From Clostridium_X cadaveris (GTDB lineage: Bacteria > Bacillota > Clostridia > Clostridiales > Clostridiaceae), in NCBI RefSeq assembly GCF_039521325.1, contig NZ_BAAACD010000029.1: a stretch of DNA of 64,000 bases; one strand, given 5' to 3'. A program made the position numbers and the translations under genes. The notes beneath the pieces are model-generated. The model saw only the letters and a program-made list of their open reading frames with translations. It was not told the origin of the DNA and made no database searches. Below, in pieces: positions 7,989 through 17,759 of the stretch (its first letter is position 1; the number at the start of each line of letters is the position of its first letter).

Positions 7989-9335
7989 ATGCAAGTGAGG
8001 TTAAATAAAAAATTTAAACTTAATGCAGTTCAGGTATTGGTAATTGGATTTGCAATAGTAATCTTAACTGGAGCATTATTACTTACATTACCAATTTCAT
8101 CAGCTGATGGAACGCCTACAAGTTTTATAGACAGTTTGTTTACTTCAACATCAGCTACATGCATTACTGGATTGATAACTTTAGATACTGCTACGCATTG
8201 GAGCACTTTTGGAAAAGTTGTTATAATAACGCTTATCCAAGTAGGTGGGTTAGGCTTCATGGCTTTTACAACTTTGTTTGCCTTGATTTTAGGAAAAAAA
8301 ATTACTCTAAAACAAAGACTTATAATGCAGGAAGCTATGAATACTTTCAGTATTCAAGGTTTAGTAAGTATGATGAGATATATACTCATTTTCACATTTT
8401 CAGTTGAATTTATAGGAGCAATGCTTTTATCCACCCAGTTTATACCTATGTTTGGAGTGAGTAAAGGAATAGCATTTAGCTTTTTTCATTCAATATCAGC
8501 ATTTTGTAATGCTGGATTTGACTTAATGGGGAATTTTTCTAGTTTGACTGGAGTGTATGATAATTCTGTTATAATTTTAACTATAGGTTCTCTTATAATT
8601 GTAGGTGGTATAGGTTTTTCAGTATGGGTAGATATCTATAAAAATAAAGACCTTAAAAAATTATCACTACATTCAAAGTTAGTTCTCTCTATGACTGCTA
8701 TTTTAATAGTAGGAGGAGCTATTTTAATGTTTATTTTTGAGTTTAACAATCCTAACACTATGGGGCCTATGGGAGCTAAAGATAAGATACTATCATCTGT
8801 GTTTGCAGCTGTAACTCCAAGAACCGCAGGATTTAACTCTATTTCTACTTCTGATATGACTTTGGCTGGAAGAAGTTTAACTATAATTCTTATGTTTGTT
8901 GGAGCATCACCAGGATCAACCGGGGGTGGAATTAAAACATCTACAGCAGGCATATTGCTTATGACTGTTATTTGTGTTATAAGAGGAAGAGAAGATACTG
9001 AAATCTTTAAAAAGAGAATAAATAAAGATTTAGTATACAAAGCTTTTACTATAGTTACATTGAGCCTTGGAATAGTAATAGGTGTCACTATGATATTATC
9101 TATAACTGAAGTTGGAGCCTCTTTGGAATATTTAATATATGAGGTTGTATCAGCTTTTGGTACTGTTGGATTAACTTTAGGCTTAACACCTAATCTTACA
9201 ACAATAGGAAAAGTTATGGTAGCATTAACTATGTATTGTGGAAGAGTTGGACCTATGACTTTGTTTTTAGCTTTGACAAATAGAAAGAAAAATAAGGGAA
9301 TAAGGTACCCTGAAGATAAAATATTAGTGGGATAG
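7989..9335 (+). CDS. ktrB: Potassium uptake membrane subunit, Trk/Ktr type
   Basis: KtrB/TrkH proteins form the potassium-conducting pore. Of 448 residues most are membrane segments. The four pore loops with their single glycines are visible in order: ATCITGLI, AFCNAGFD, TPRTAGFNS and AFGTVGLTLG. ATG 7989 is preferred because GGGGTGAT lies 6 nt upstream; an in-frame GTG at 7980 is inside that site. The regulatory subunit gene follows 12 nt later, so the pair is one operon. Confidence 0.93.
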   Translation: MQVRLNKKFKLNAVQVLVIGFAIVILTGALLLTLPISSADGTPTSFIDSLFTSTSATCITGLITLDTATHWSTFGKVVIITLIQVGGLGFMAFTTLFALILGKKITLKQRLIMQEAMNTFSIQGLVSMMRYILIFTFSVEFIGAMLLSTQFIPMFGVSKGIAFSFFHSISAFCNAGFDLMGNFSSLTGVYDNSVIILTIGSLIIVGGIGFSVWVDIYKNKDLKKLSLHSKLVLSMTAILIVGGAILMFIFEFNNPNTMGPMGAKDKILSSVFAAVTPRTAGFNSISTSDMTLAGRSLTIILMFVGASPGSTGGGIKTSTAGILLMTVICVIRGREDTEIFKKRINKDLVYKAFTIVTLSLGIVIGVTMILSITEVGASLEYLIYEVVSAFGTVGLTLGLTPNLTTIGKVMVALTMYCGRVGPMTLFLALTNRKKNKGIRYPEDKILVG

Positions 9336-9347
9336 GAGTGCTTAGTT

Positions 9348-10013
9348 ATGAATAATAAGCAATTTGTTGTTATTGGATTAGGTAGATTTGGGTCATCTGT
9401 AGCAAAGACACTTTATGAATCAGGTCATGATGTTTTGGCAATAGATAAGGATGAAGATCTTGTTCAAGAGATTTCTGATAGTGTTACTCATGCTGTGCAA
9501 ATGGATGCTACTGATGAAAATGCTTTAAGAACATTAGGAATAAGAAATTTTGATGTAGCTGTTATTACTATAGGTTCTAGCATTCAAGCAAGTGTTATGG
9601 TTACTCTTATAGTAAAAGAACTTGGAGTAAAGCATATAATTGCAAAGGGAAATAGTGAAATACATGCAAAAGTATTATACAAGATAGGGGCAGATAGAGT
9701 AGTTCTTCCTGAAAAGGATATGGGGGTAAGAGTTGCTCACAACCTAGTATCTTCTAATATATTAGACTATATAGAACTTTCACCTGATTATAGCATAATA
9801 GAAATAGAGGTTCCCAATACTTGGGTAGGCAAGACTTTAAGAGAACTAAAAGTAAGAGCGACTTTTGGCATAAATATAATGGCAATAAGGAAAGCTGATG
9901 ATGTGGTAAATATATCACCTAATGCAGATGATGTAATAGAAGAATCGGATATATTAATAGCTATAGGTGCAAGTGATGAATTAAGCAAGCTTGAAAATAT
10001 GATATCTAGATAG
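9348..10013 (+). CDS. ktrA: Potassium uptake regulatory subunit (RCK, TrkA family)
   Basis: This 221-residue cytosolic protein gates the KtrB pore in response to nucleotides. The N-terminal RCK domain has the Rossmann glycines in IGLGRFG (Gly10, Gly12, Gly15) and an acidic residue, Asp33, after the second strand. The C-terminal TrkA_C domain occupies about residues 135-221 and in this family can bind small regulators. It lies between ktrB and a methyltransferase gene, which starts 10 nt downstream. Confidence 0.94.
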   Translation: MNNKQFVVIGLGRFGSSVAKTLYESGHDVLAIDKDEDLVQEISDSVTHAVQMDATDENALRTLGIRNFDVAVITIGSSIQASVMVTLIVKELGVKHIIAKGNSEIHAKVLYKIGADRVVLPEKDMGVRVAHNLVSSNILDYIELSPDYSIIEIEVPNTWVGKTLRELKVRATFGINIMAIRKADDVVNISPNADDVIEESDILIAIGASDELSKLENMISR

Positions 10014-10023
10014 AGGTGGACCT

Positions 10024-10800
10024 TTGTTTAAAGAAATTCAAAGCAAAGATAACGGATTGATAAAAAGTATAAAGAAATATAAAGAAAAAAAATATAGAAA
10101 CAATGATGGTAAGTTTATAGTTGAAGGATGGAAACTTATAGAGGAAGCTGTAAGAGCTAATTGGAAAGTAGAGTGTGTTTTTTTTGATGAAAGAGAAAAT
10201 GAAAAAGCAGAAATTTTAAAAAATATTTTTGGAACTAAGGTAGAAATACTAAAAGTATCAAAAGATATAATTAAAATTCTTTCATCAACTGAGCATCCTC
10301 AAGGCATTTTAGCTGTAGTTGAAAAGAAAGCTCCTAAAGCTGATATTAATGACGGTTTTTATATCCTTATAGACAAGGTACAAGATCCTGGTAATATGGG
10401 AACAATTATAAGATCGGCCCACGGTAGCGGTGCAAGTGGTATAATATTAACTAAAGGAACTGTTGACATATACAATGATAAAGTCTTAAGAAGTACTATG
10501 GGATCTATATTTCATATACCTATATTTGAAGATGCAGAAAATATAATAGATGTTCTAAAAAATAAAAATTATAGGTTTGTGGTGAGCTCTCTTCAAACGG
10601 ATAAGAACTTTTATGATGAGAATCTTAAGGGAAACATAGTTATATGTGTAGGAAACGAAGGTAATGGAGTCAGTGAGGATATTTATAAGTTAGCTGACAT
10701 AAAAGTCAAGATTCCAATGCCAGGAGGAGCAGAATCATTGAATGTTTCGGTAGCTTCATCTATAATGATGTTTGAGATAGTAAGGCAAAATTTATCATAG
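10024..10800 (+). CDS. RNA 2'-O-methyltransferase, SpoU/TrmH family (TTG start)
   Basis: The 258-residue protein has an N-terminal substrate-binding region and a C-terminal SPOUT knot. The three SpoU motifs are clear: DPGNMGTIIRSA, VCVGNEGNGVSE and IPMPGGAESLNVSVASS. It probably methylates a ribose in 23S rRNA; the exact position is unknown. The TTG at 10024 follows GAGGTGG. In many Firmicutes a gene of this type precedes pheS, as here. Confidence 0.88.
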   Translation: MFKEIQSKDNGLIKSIKKYKEKKYRNNDGKFIVEGWKLIEEAVRANWKVECVFFDERENEKAEILKNIFGTKVEILKVSKDIIKILSSTEHPQGILAVVEKKAPKADINDGFYILIDKVQDPGNMGTIIRSAHGSGASGIILTKGTVDIYNDKVLRSTMGSIFHIPIFEDAENIIDVLKNKNYRFVVSSLQTDKNFYDENLKGNIVICVGNEGNGVSEDIYKLADIKVKIPMPGGAESLNVSVASSIMMFEIVRQNLS

Positions 10801-10803
10801 CTA

Positions 10804-10832
10804 TTGAATTTTTATATAAACCTATGTATAAT
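10804..10832 (+). promoter_or_regulatory. Promoter of the pheST T-box leader
   Basis: TTGAAT (10804-10809) and TATAAT (10827-10832) with a 17-nt spacer. The start would be near 10840, directly before the T-box fold. Confidence 0.8.
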
Positions 10833-10839
10833 GTCTTTA

Positions 10840-11085
10840 AATGAATAATTATAACAACAGTGATGAAGAGAGTAGATAAATTTGTCTTTTTCAGGGAGAA
10901 AAAATCATAGACTGAAAATTTTTTCATAAGATATTTTATTGAAGTTCACTTCGGAGTTCTAAGAATGAAATTAATAGTAGTTCTTAGCGGTTTATACCGT
11001 TATTTATATCTAGAGAGAATTTTGTGAAATTAACTAGGGTGGTACCGCGGAGTAAGTTCGTCCCTTTATGGGATGGACTTTTTTT
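10840..11085 (+). promoter_or_regulatory. T-box riboswitch (tRNA-Phe sensing) with terminator
   Basis: The T-box sequence AGGGTGGTACCGCGG is at 11036-11050. It is followed by a terminator whose stem joins 11054-11064 to 11070-11080 and ends in seven T. Stem I begins near 10858 with the typical GTGATGAAGAGAGTAG, and a TTC followed by A at 10945-10947 is the likely Phe specifier codon. Uncharged tRNA-Phe would stabilise the antiterminator and switch on pheST. The 329-nt gap upstream of pheS is filled by this element and its promoter. Confidence 0.93.
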
Positions 11086-11129
11086 ATTTGCAAAAAGTTT
11101 CACTTTACAGTATGAAAGGAGTAGTAAAA

Positions 11130-12149
11130 ATGAAACAACAATTAGAAAATATAAAAATCAATGCGCTAAAAGCCGTTGAAGAAGTAAAAAACAGTAGTGA
11201 ATTAGAAAATATTAGAGTTAAATATTTAGGAAAAAAAGGCGAATTAACTGCAATATTAAGAGGTATGGGTGCTTTATCAAAGGAAGAAAGACCTGTTATA
11301 GGTAAAGTGGCAAATGATGTAAGAGAAGCTATTGAATCATCTATTGAAAAAAGCCTATCTGATATAAAGAATAAAGAAAAGGCATTTAAACTTAAAAATG
11401 AAATAATAGATATTTCTCTTCCAGGAAAGAAGCCGTTAGTAGGTAAGAGACATCCATTAGAAATTACTTTAAATAGAATGAAAGAAATATTTATAGAAAT
11501 GGGATTCTCTATTGAAGAGGGACCAGAGGTTGAACTTGATCATTATAACTTTGAAGCTTTAAATATCCCTAAAAACCACCCAGCTAGAAGTGAACAAGAT
11601 ACTTTCTATATAAACGATGATGTAGTTTTAAGAACTCAAACTTCTCCAGTACAGGCAAGAGTTATGGAAAAACAGACTCCACCTATAAAGATGATATCAC
11701 CAGGAAAAGTTTATAGAAGTGACGATCTTGATGCTACACACTCTCCTATATTCTATCAAATGGAAGGTCTTGTAATAGACAAAGGTGTAACTTTTGCTGA
11801 TCTTAAAGGTACTTTAGAATTATTTGCTAAAAAAATGTTTGGAGATCATGTTAAGACTAAATTCAGACCTCATCACTTCCCATTTACAGAGCCTTCTGCA
11901 GAAATGGATGCTACATGTTTTGTGTGTAATGGTGAAGGATGCAGAGTATGTAAAGGAAGCGGATGGATAGAATTTATAGGTTGTGGAATGGTACACCCAC
12001 AGGTACTTAGAAATTGTGGAATTGATCCAGAAGTATACTCAGGATTTGCATTTGGTTTCGGAGTTGATAGAATAACAATGCTAAATTATGAAATAGATGA
12101 TATAAGACAATTATATGAAAGTGATATGAGATTTTTAAATCAATTCTAG
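11130..12149 (+). CDS. pheS: Phenylalanyl-tRNA synthetase alpha subunit
   Basis: PheS is the catalytic class II subunit of the alpha2-beta2 enzyme. The 339-residue length is standard. Class II motif 2 lies around KTKFRPHHFPFTEPSAEMD, and motif 3 around the C-terminal GFAFGFGVDRITML. I chose ATG 11130 because AAAGGAG lies upstream and the protein then starts MKQQLENIK. The longer frame from 11073 runs through the T-box terminator. It is followed by pheT after 13 nt. Confidence 0.97.
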   Translation: MKQQLENIKINALKAVEEVKNSSELENIRVKYLGKKGELTAILRGMGALSKEERPVIGKVANDVREAIESSIEKSLSDIKNKEKAFKLKNEIIDISLPGKKPLVGKRHPLEITLNRMKEIFIEMGFSIEEGPEVELDHYNFEALNIPKNHPARSEQDTFYINDDVVLRTQTSPVQARVMEKQTPPIKMISPGKVYRSDDLDATHSPIFYQMEGLVIDKGVTFADLKGTLELFAKKMFGDHVKTKFRPHHFPFTEPSAEMDATCFVCNGEGCRVCKGSGWIEFIGCGMVHPQVLRNCGIDPEVYSGFAFGFGVDRITMLNYEIDDIRQLYESDMRFLNQF

Positions 12150-12162
12150 GAGGTAAAGAGAT

Positions 12163-14535
12163 ATGAAAATACCAGTTCAATGGTTGAAAGACTATGTAGA
12201 TATTAATATAGATTCAAAAGAATTAGCAGATAGACTTACTCTTTCTGGCTCTAACATGGAAGAAATAATAACTTCAGGAGATGATATACAAAATGTTGTT
12301 ACTGGAAGACTAGAAAGTATTGAGCAGCACCCAGATGCTGATAAGCTTGTTATATGTCAGCTTAATGTAGGAAAAGAAGAAAAAGTTCAAATAGTTACCG
12401 GTGCAAACAACATGAAGGTAAATGATGTGGTACCAGTAGCATTACATGGTGCTATACTTCCAAACGGATTAAAAATAAAAAAAGGTAAATTAAGAGGAAT
12501 AGTTTCTAATGGAATGATGTGTTCTGAAGAAGAACTTGGAATAGCTACAGAAGAAGTTCATGGACTTATGATATTACCTAAGGATACTCCTTTAGGAAAG
12601 GATATAAAAGAAGTTTTAGGCTTAAACAAATCTACTATAGACTTTGATATCACATCAAATAGACCAGATTGTCTATGCATGGTGGGTATGGCAAGAGAAA
12701 CTGCAGCTACATTAGGAACTGCTTATAGAATGCCTAAAATGACTTTTACTGCTAAAACTGAAGAAAATATAAATGATTTATTAAAAGTAGAAGTTAAAGA
12801 TGAGCTTTGTAAGAGATATATGGCAAGAGGAGTTAAAAATGTAAAAGTAGCTCCATCGCCAGCTTGGATGCAAGAAAGACTTTTAGATGCAGGAGTTCGT
12901 CCAATAAATAATATAGTAGATATAACTAACTTTGTAATGCTTGAACTAGGTCAGCCTATGCATGCTTTTGACAAAAGAGAAATAAGTTCTAACACTATAA
13001 TTGTTGACAGAGCTAAAGATGGTGAAAAGTTCACCACTTTGGATGAAGTTGAAAGAGTATTAGACAGCGAAATCTTGACTATAAGAGATGGAGAAAAAGC
13101 TATTGCTTTAGCTGGAATAATGGGTGGATTAAACTCAGAAATTCAAGAAGATACAACAGAAGTTATTTTTGAAAGCGCCAATTTTGAAGGTGTTAACATA
13201 AGAGTAAATTCTAAGAGATTAGGAATTAGAACTGAGTCTTCAGCAAGGTTTGAAAAAGAAATAGATCCTAATTTAGCTGCTCTAGCTATAGATAGAGCTT
13301 GTGCTTTAGTTGAAGAGCTAAATGTAGGAGAAGTTCTAAATGGAACTATAGATATCTACAATGATAAAAAAGAAGAAGGACATATGGAAGTAGACTCTAA
13401 ATGGGTAAATAAGTTCTTAGGAACTAATATATCTGCAGATGATATGAAAGTCTATTTAGATAGATTAGATTTGAAAACAGTTGTAGATAATGATACTTTA
13501 AAAATAACTATACCTACTTTTAGAATAGATATAGCTATAAAAGAAGATATAGCAGAAGAAATAGCAAGAATATACGGATATGATAATATACCTACTACAA
13601 TATCTACTGCTATAGGAATAAGAGATGGAAAAAACCAAAAACAAAAGTTAGAAGATAAAGTTATAGAAGCTCTTTTAGGACTTGGAATTAACCAATCAAT
13701 AAGCTATTCATTTGTAAGTCCAAAAGTATTTGATAAATTAAATATTCCATCAGAAAGCTCTTTAAGAAATGTTGTAACTATAAAAAATCCATTAGGAGAA
13801 GATTACAGCATAATGAGAACTACGACAATAGGTTCTATGATGGAAAACTTGGCAAGAAACTATTCAAGAAGTAATGACATGGCAAGACTTTTTGAAATAG
13901 GTAAAGTATATATTCCAAGAGAAGGCAAAAAACTTCCTGATGAAATAAATACTTTGACTATTGGTATGTATGGTAATGTTGATTACTTAGATATAAAAGG
14001 TGTTGTAGAAAGAGTAATTGAAATTTTAGGAGTAGAAAATTCTCTATACTCAAGACAACAAGAATTTGTTACTTATCATCCAGGAAAGACAGCAGATTTA
14101 TATATAAAAAATACTCATGCAGGAATTTTAGGAGAAATACATCCAGAAGTATCTGAAAAATATGAAGTAGATGTTCCTTGTTATATTGCTGAACTTAATC
14201 TAGATGTATTATTCGAAAGAGCTGTTCTAAAGAAATCAGCAAAGCCTCTTCCTAAATTCCCAGCTGTCACTAGAGATATTGCTGTATTAGTTGATGATGA
14301 AGTGTTAGTTCAAACAATAGAAAATACAATAAGAAAACAAGGTGGAAGATTGGTTGAAAATGTAAACCTATTTGACGTATATAAAGGAAAGCAGGTTCCA
14401 GCAGGTAAAAAGAGTGTTGCATATGCTATAGTTTATAGAGATGATGCTAAAACACTAACAGATAAAGATGTAAATAAGGTTCATGATAAAATTTTAAGAG
14501 CTTTAGAGCATACTCTTGGAGCAGAGTTAAGATAA
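12163..14535 (+). CDS. pheT: Phenylalanyl-tRNA synthetase beta subunit
   Basis: A 790-residue protein with the full PheT layout: a tRNA-binding (EMAP-like) domain at about residues 40-150, the B3/B4 editing region with RPINNIVDITNFVMLELGQP, the B5 domain near 400-480, a catalytic-like core and a C-terminal FDX-ACB domain from about residue 695. It edits mischarged Tyr-tRNA-Phe and binds the tRNA. It shares the T-box-controlled transcript with pheS. Confidence 0.97.
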   Translation: MKIPVQWLKDYVDINIDSKELADRLTLSGSNMEEIITSGDDIQNVVTGRLESIEQHPDADKLVICQLNVGKEEKVQIVTGANNMKVNDVVPVALHGAILPNGLKIKKGKLRGIVSNGMMCSEEELGIATEEVHGLMILPKDTPLGKDIKEVLGLNKSTIDFDITSNRPDCLCMVGMARETAATLGTAYRMPKMTFTAKTEENINDLLKVEVKDELCKRYMARGVKNVKVAPSPAWMQERLLDAGVRPINNIVDITNFVMLELGQPMHAFDKREISSNTIIVDRAKDGEKFTTLDEVERVLDSEILTIRDGEKAIALAGIMGGLNSEIQEDTTEVIFESANFEGVNIRVNSKRLGIRTESSARFEKEIDPNLAALAIDRACALVEELNVGEVLNGTIDIYNDKKEEGHMEVDSKWVNKFLGTNISADDMKVYLDRLDLKTVVDNDTLKITIPTFRIDIAIKEDIAEEIARIYGYDNIPTTISTAIGIRDGKNQKQKLEDKVIEALLGLGINQSISYSFVSPKVFDKLNIPSESSLRNVVTIKNPLGEDYSIMRTTTIGSMMENLARNYSRSNDMARLFEIGKVYIPREGKKLPDEINTLTIGMYGNVDYLDIKGVVERVIEILGVENSLYSRQQEFVTYHPGKTADLYIKNTHAGILGEIHPEVSEKYEVDVPCYIAELNLDVLFERAVLKKSAKPLPKFPAVTRDIAVLVDDEVLVQTIENTIRKQGGRLVENVNLFDVYKGKQVPAGKKSVAYAIVYRDDAKTLTDKDVNKVHDKILRALEHTLGAELR

Positions 14536-14566
14536 TCTCTTTTAATATTCGTGTTTCATAAGTAGA

Positions 14567-14609
14567 AAATATATGCTAAAATATAATTAACTTTAGCATA
14601 TATTTTTCT
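14567..14609 (+). terminator. Terminator after pheT
   Basis: A perfect 14-bp stem, AAATATATGCTAAA (14567-14580) with its complement at 14592-14605, ends in T residues. It separates pheST from zapA. Confidence 0.8.
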
Positions 14610-14636
14610 AAATTAGGATATTAAGAGGGTGTTTTC

Positions 14637-15266
14637 ATGAATGTGGTAACAGTTAAGATAAATGGCATGGAATACAATTTAAAAGGTGAAGAATCCATAG
14701 AGTATTTAACTGAGATTGCAAACTATGTAGATAGAAAAGTTAACTCTATCATAGATAACAATAAAAAGTTAAGTACTTCATCAGCAGCTATGCTTGCAGC
14801 TATGAACGCTGTTGATGATATGTATAAAGCAAAAGAAGAGCTTAATCAAGTAAAAAAACAATTAGAATTAATCAAGGGACAAGCCTCTCACTTAGAGAGC
14901 TATAATGAAAATCTTAAAAAAACAGTGAGCAGTTTGGAAAAAGATTTAGAAGAAAAAACTAATGAAAATGAAAAGTTGAGAAAAGAAAATGAAGGACTTA
15001 CAGAAAAATTTTCAATATGTTCTGTAGAAGAATTTGAAAAAAAACTAGAAAGATCTGAGCAGCAGGTAAGTGTGTTAAAAGATCAATGTAAAGAATATAT
15101 GACTAAAAATAAAGAGCTTCTAAAAGAAAATAAAGAGATAAGATTTGATTTGCAGAGCTATAAGTATAAGCTTATCGATACTAAAAATAAACTTTTAGAT
15201 AGCGAAATAAACAATTTGAAAATTAAAAAAAGCAAAAATGCTTTAGTCAACAATAAAAGACCTTAA
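14637..15266 (+). CDS. zapA: Cell division protein ZapA with long coiled coil
   Basis: The first 90 residues match ZapA, which cross-links FtsZ filaments: VKINGMEYNLKGEESIEYL at the start, then the helix YVDRKVNSIID. About 120 residues of Lys/Glu-rich coiled coil follow, so the protein (209 residues) is about twice the usual ZapA length. This extended form occurs in Clostridia. It lies downstream of pheST and upstream of the U32 gene, a common Firmicute neighbourhood. Confidence 0.87.
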   Translation: MNVVTVKINGMEYNLKGEESIEYLTEIANYVDRKVNSIIDNNKKLSTSSAAMLAAMNAVDDMYKAKEELNQVKKQLELIKGQASHLESYNENLKKTVSSLEKDLEEKTNENEKLRKENEGLTEKFSICSVEEFEKKLERSEQQVSVLKDQCKEYMTKNKELLKENKEIRFDLQSYKYKLIDTKNKLLDSEINNLKIKKSKNALVNNKRP

Positions 15267-15290
15267 GAATTTATCTTAGGGTCTTTTATC
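15255..15290 (+). terminator. Terminator overlapping the end of zapA
   Basis: A 14-bp stem with one G-U pair (15255-15268 with 15274-15287) has a 5-nt loop and a T-rich 3' side. It includes the zapA stop codon. Confidence 0.85.
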
Positions 15291-15396
15291 ATGGAGAAAA
15301 ATCAACTATATTTATGACGGTTAATGAATTTTATGTTAGTTTAAGGTATAATATTATAGATAAAATGAAACTTTCACATATTAGGAGAGATAAACG

Positions 15397-17748
15397 ATGA
15401 AGAATATAGAATTATTAGCACCAGCAGGAACTGTGGAAAGTTTATATGCTGCTATAAATAGCGGAGCAGACGCTATTTATATGGGAGGAACAAAGTTTTC
15501 AGCAAGAGCCTATGCTTCTAACTTTACAAACGAAGACTTAGAATATGTAGTTAGATATGCGCATTTATATGGCGTAAAAATATTTATAGCTGTAAACACT
15601 TTGATAAAAGAAAATGAGCTGAGTGAGGCTGTTGAATATATCGATTTTCTTTACTCTATAGGAGTAGATGCTTTAATAGTTCAAGATTTTGGAATAGCGA
15701 AAATTCTAAGAGATAGATACAAAGACTTTGAAGTTCATAGCTCAACTCAAATGACAATTCATAATGGTGAAGGAGCAAAATTTCTAAAATCTCAGGGATT
15801 TCATAGAATTGTTCTAGCAAGAGAGCTTAATTTAAAAGAAATAAAGTATATATCCTCAGATTTAGATATAGAAACTGAAATGTTTGTTCATGGAGCACTT
15901 TGCGTATGTTATTCTGGGCAATGTTTAATGAGTTCTATGATTGGAGGAAGAAGCGGAAATAGAGGAAGGTGTGCTCAGCCTTGCAGACTTCCTTATGATA
16001 TAATAAATACAAAAGATGGAACAAATAAAAAAGCCTATATATTAAGTCCTAAAGATATGTGTAATATAGACAATGTAGAGGATTTAATCAAAACTGGAAC
16101 GTCTTCTCTTAAAATAGAAGGACGTATGAAAAGACCTGAGTATGTTGCAGGGGTAGTTAAGAGTTATAGAAAGGCTATAGATTCTTACAATAATAAAGAA
16201 ACTTTTAACTCAAGAAATGATGAGAAAGTTCTACTTCAACTGTTTAATCGAGAAGGATTTTCTAAAGCTTATCTTTATGGAAATAAAGGCAAGGATATGA
16301 TGTCTTATAATTTCCCTAAAAATACAGGAGTGTATTTAGGGAAGGTAGGAAGTGATGGAAGTGTAATTATAGATTCAGATATAAGTTTAGGTGATGGCAT
16401 AAGGTTTGGTGATAAGGGATTTACATTATCTAAAATACTATTAAATAATAAAGAAGTTAAAAATGCCAACAATGGAGATAAGGTAATACTATATCCTAAA
16501 ACTTATAAAAAAGGTGATGTTTTATATAAAACATTAGATAACGACCTTATGAAAAGTTATGAGCCGTTTTGCAGGCCTTTTGAAAAAAAGATTTCATTAA
16601 AATGCTATATAACATTTAAAGTGAATAAAGATATAGAACTAAAATTTCAACATGTAAATAAAGAGTTTGTAGTAAAAGGACCTAAAGTTGAAATGCCTAA
16701 AACTAAGCCTATAAGCAAAGACAGGATTGAAGAATCATTAGGAAAGTGTAATGACACACCATTTAAATTTGAAGAGTTCAATTTTGAATGCTATGAGGAG
16801 GGGTTTGTTCCTATATCCTCATTGAATAATCTCAGAAGAATGGCTATAGAAATGTTGGAAGATTATATAATCAAAATTTCTGCGAAAAGAGAAATACAAT
16901 ATTGTGAAGAATTACCTTATAAAGTAACGAAAACGGATATTTCTAAATATATAGCGGTTACATGTACAAAGGATCAGTTAAAAGCGGCTTTAGATGAGAA
17001 TATAGGGGCGGTTGCTCTTGATATATTTTCAAGGGTAGAAAAATCTCTTACTGAAAAAGATATTAAAAAAATAGAAGGAACTAAGATTTATATAAAAGTA
17101 CCCAATATAATAAAGGAAGAATTTCAAGATGTCGTAAATATTGTAAATAGAAATTTAGATAATATAGATGGAATCTTAACGGCTAACTTAGGTATTATTA
17201 ATATGTTTAATGGTAAGACAGAAATAATAGGCGATTATAAACTTAACATATACAATAGTGAAGCTGTTAGCTTCTTTGAAAATATATTAAATACTATTCC
17301 TCTAAGCATAGAACTTAACAAAAAAGAGATAGAAGAGGTTATGAAGAAAGCTTCTAATTATAATATAGGATATATGGTCTATGGAAAGCCAGAACTTATG
17401 ATAAGTGAATACTGTCCTGTTGGATCAGTTATGGGAGGAAAGGATAGTACTAAGGAATGCAATGGACAATGTTTAAAAGGAAGATATATATTGAAAGATA
17501 GAAAAAATGAAGAGTTTTTAATAAAGAATGATATCTTCTGCAGAACTGGAATTTATAATGGTGCAAGTATTAATCTTATTGACAATATTAAAGAACTTGA
17601 GTTTATGGGGGTAAAAAATTTCAGATTAGATTTTATAGATGAAGGATATGATGAAACTAAAAAAGTTATAAGATATTTATTGAGCGGAAAAGGAAATATG
17701 GGGAAAGGTAACTACACTAGAGGACATTATAAAAGAGGTGTAGAGTAA
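15397..17748 (+). CDS. U32 family peptidase / RlhA-like protein with DUF3656
   Basis: A 783-residue member of the long U32 family. The N-terminal TIM-barrel-like domain starts with ELLAPAGTVESLYAAINSGA and carries ETEMFVHGALCVCYSGQCLM, followed by GRCAQPC: the family's conserved cysteine set. A DUF3656-like middle region follows, and a second cysteine group CNGQCLKG lies near residue 690. Family members include collagenase-like peptidases and the rRNA hydroxylase RlhA, which binds an iron-sulfur cluster. The cysteines make an RNA-modifying role at least as likely as proteolysis. Confidence 0.85.
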   Translation: MKNIELLAPAGTVESLYAAINSGADAIYMGGTKFSARAYASNFTNEDLEYVVRYAHLYGVKIFIAVNTLIKENELSEAVEYIDFLYSIGVDALIVQDFGIAKILRDRYKDFEVHSSTQMTIHNGEGAKFLKSQGFHRIVLARELNLKEIKYISSDLDIETEMFVHGALCVCYSGQCLMSSMIGGRSGNRGRCAQPCRLPYDIINTKDGTNKKAYILSPKDMCNIDNVEDLIKTGTSSLKIEGRMKRPEYVAGVVKSYRKAIDSYNNKETFNSRNDEKVLLQLFNREGFSKAYLYGNKGKDMMSYNFPKNTGVYLGKVGSDGSVIIDSDISLGDGIRFGDKGFTLSKILLNNKEVKNANNGDKVILYPKTYKKGDVLYKTLDNDLMKSYEPFCRPFEKKISLKCYITFKVNKDIELKFQHVNKEFVVKGPKVEMPKTKPISKDRIEESLGKCNDTPFKFEEFNFECYEEGFVPISSLNNLRRMAIEMLEDYIIKISAKREIQYCEELPYKVTKTDISKYIAVTCTKDQLKAALDENIGAVALDIFSRVEKSLTEKDIKKIEGTKIYIKVPNIIKEEFQDVVNIVNRNLDNIDGILTANLGIINMFNGKTEIIGDYKLNIYNSEAVSFFENILNTIPLSIELNKKEIEEVMKKASNYNIGYMVYGKPELMISEYCPVGSVMGGKDSTKECNGQCLKGRYILKDRKNEEFLIKNDIFCRTGIYNGASINLIDNIKELEFMGVKNFRLDFIDEGYDETKKVIRYLLSGKGNMGKGNYTRGHYKRGVE

Positions 17749-17759
17749 GAGGTGATATG

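Noticed and set aside
8636..9088. 150-codon frame antisense to ktrB
   Set aside because: It lies opposite a strongly conserved membrane protein. Its composition is the mirror of the membrane codons, and it has no ribosome site.
11073..11129. N-terminal extension of pheS
   Set aside because: The extra codons read through the T-box terminator stem. The ATG at 11130 has a proper ribosome site and gives the standard protein.
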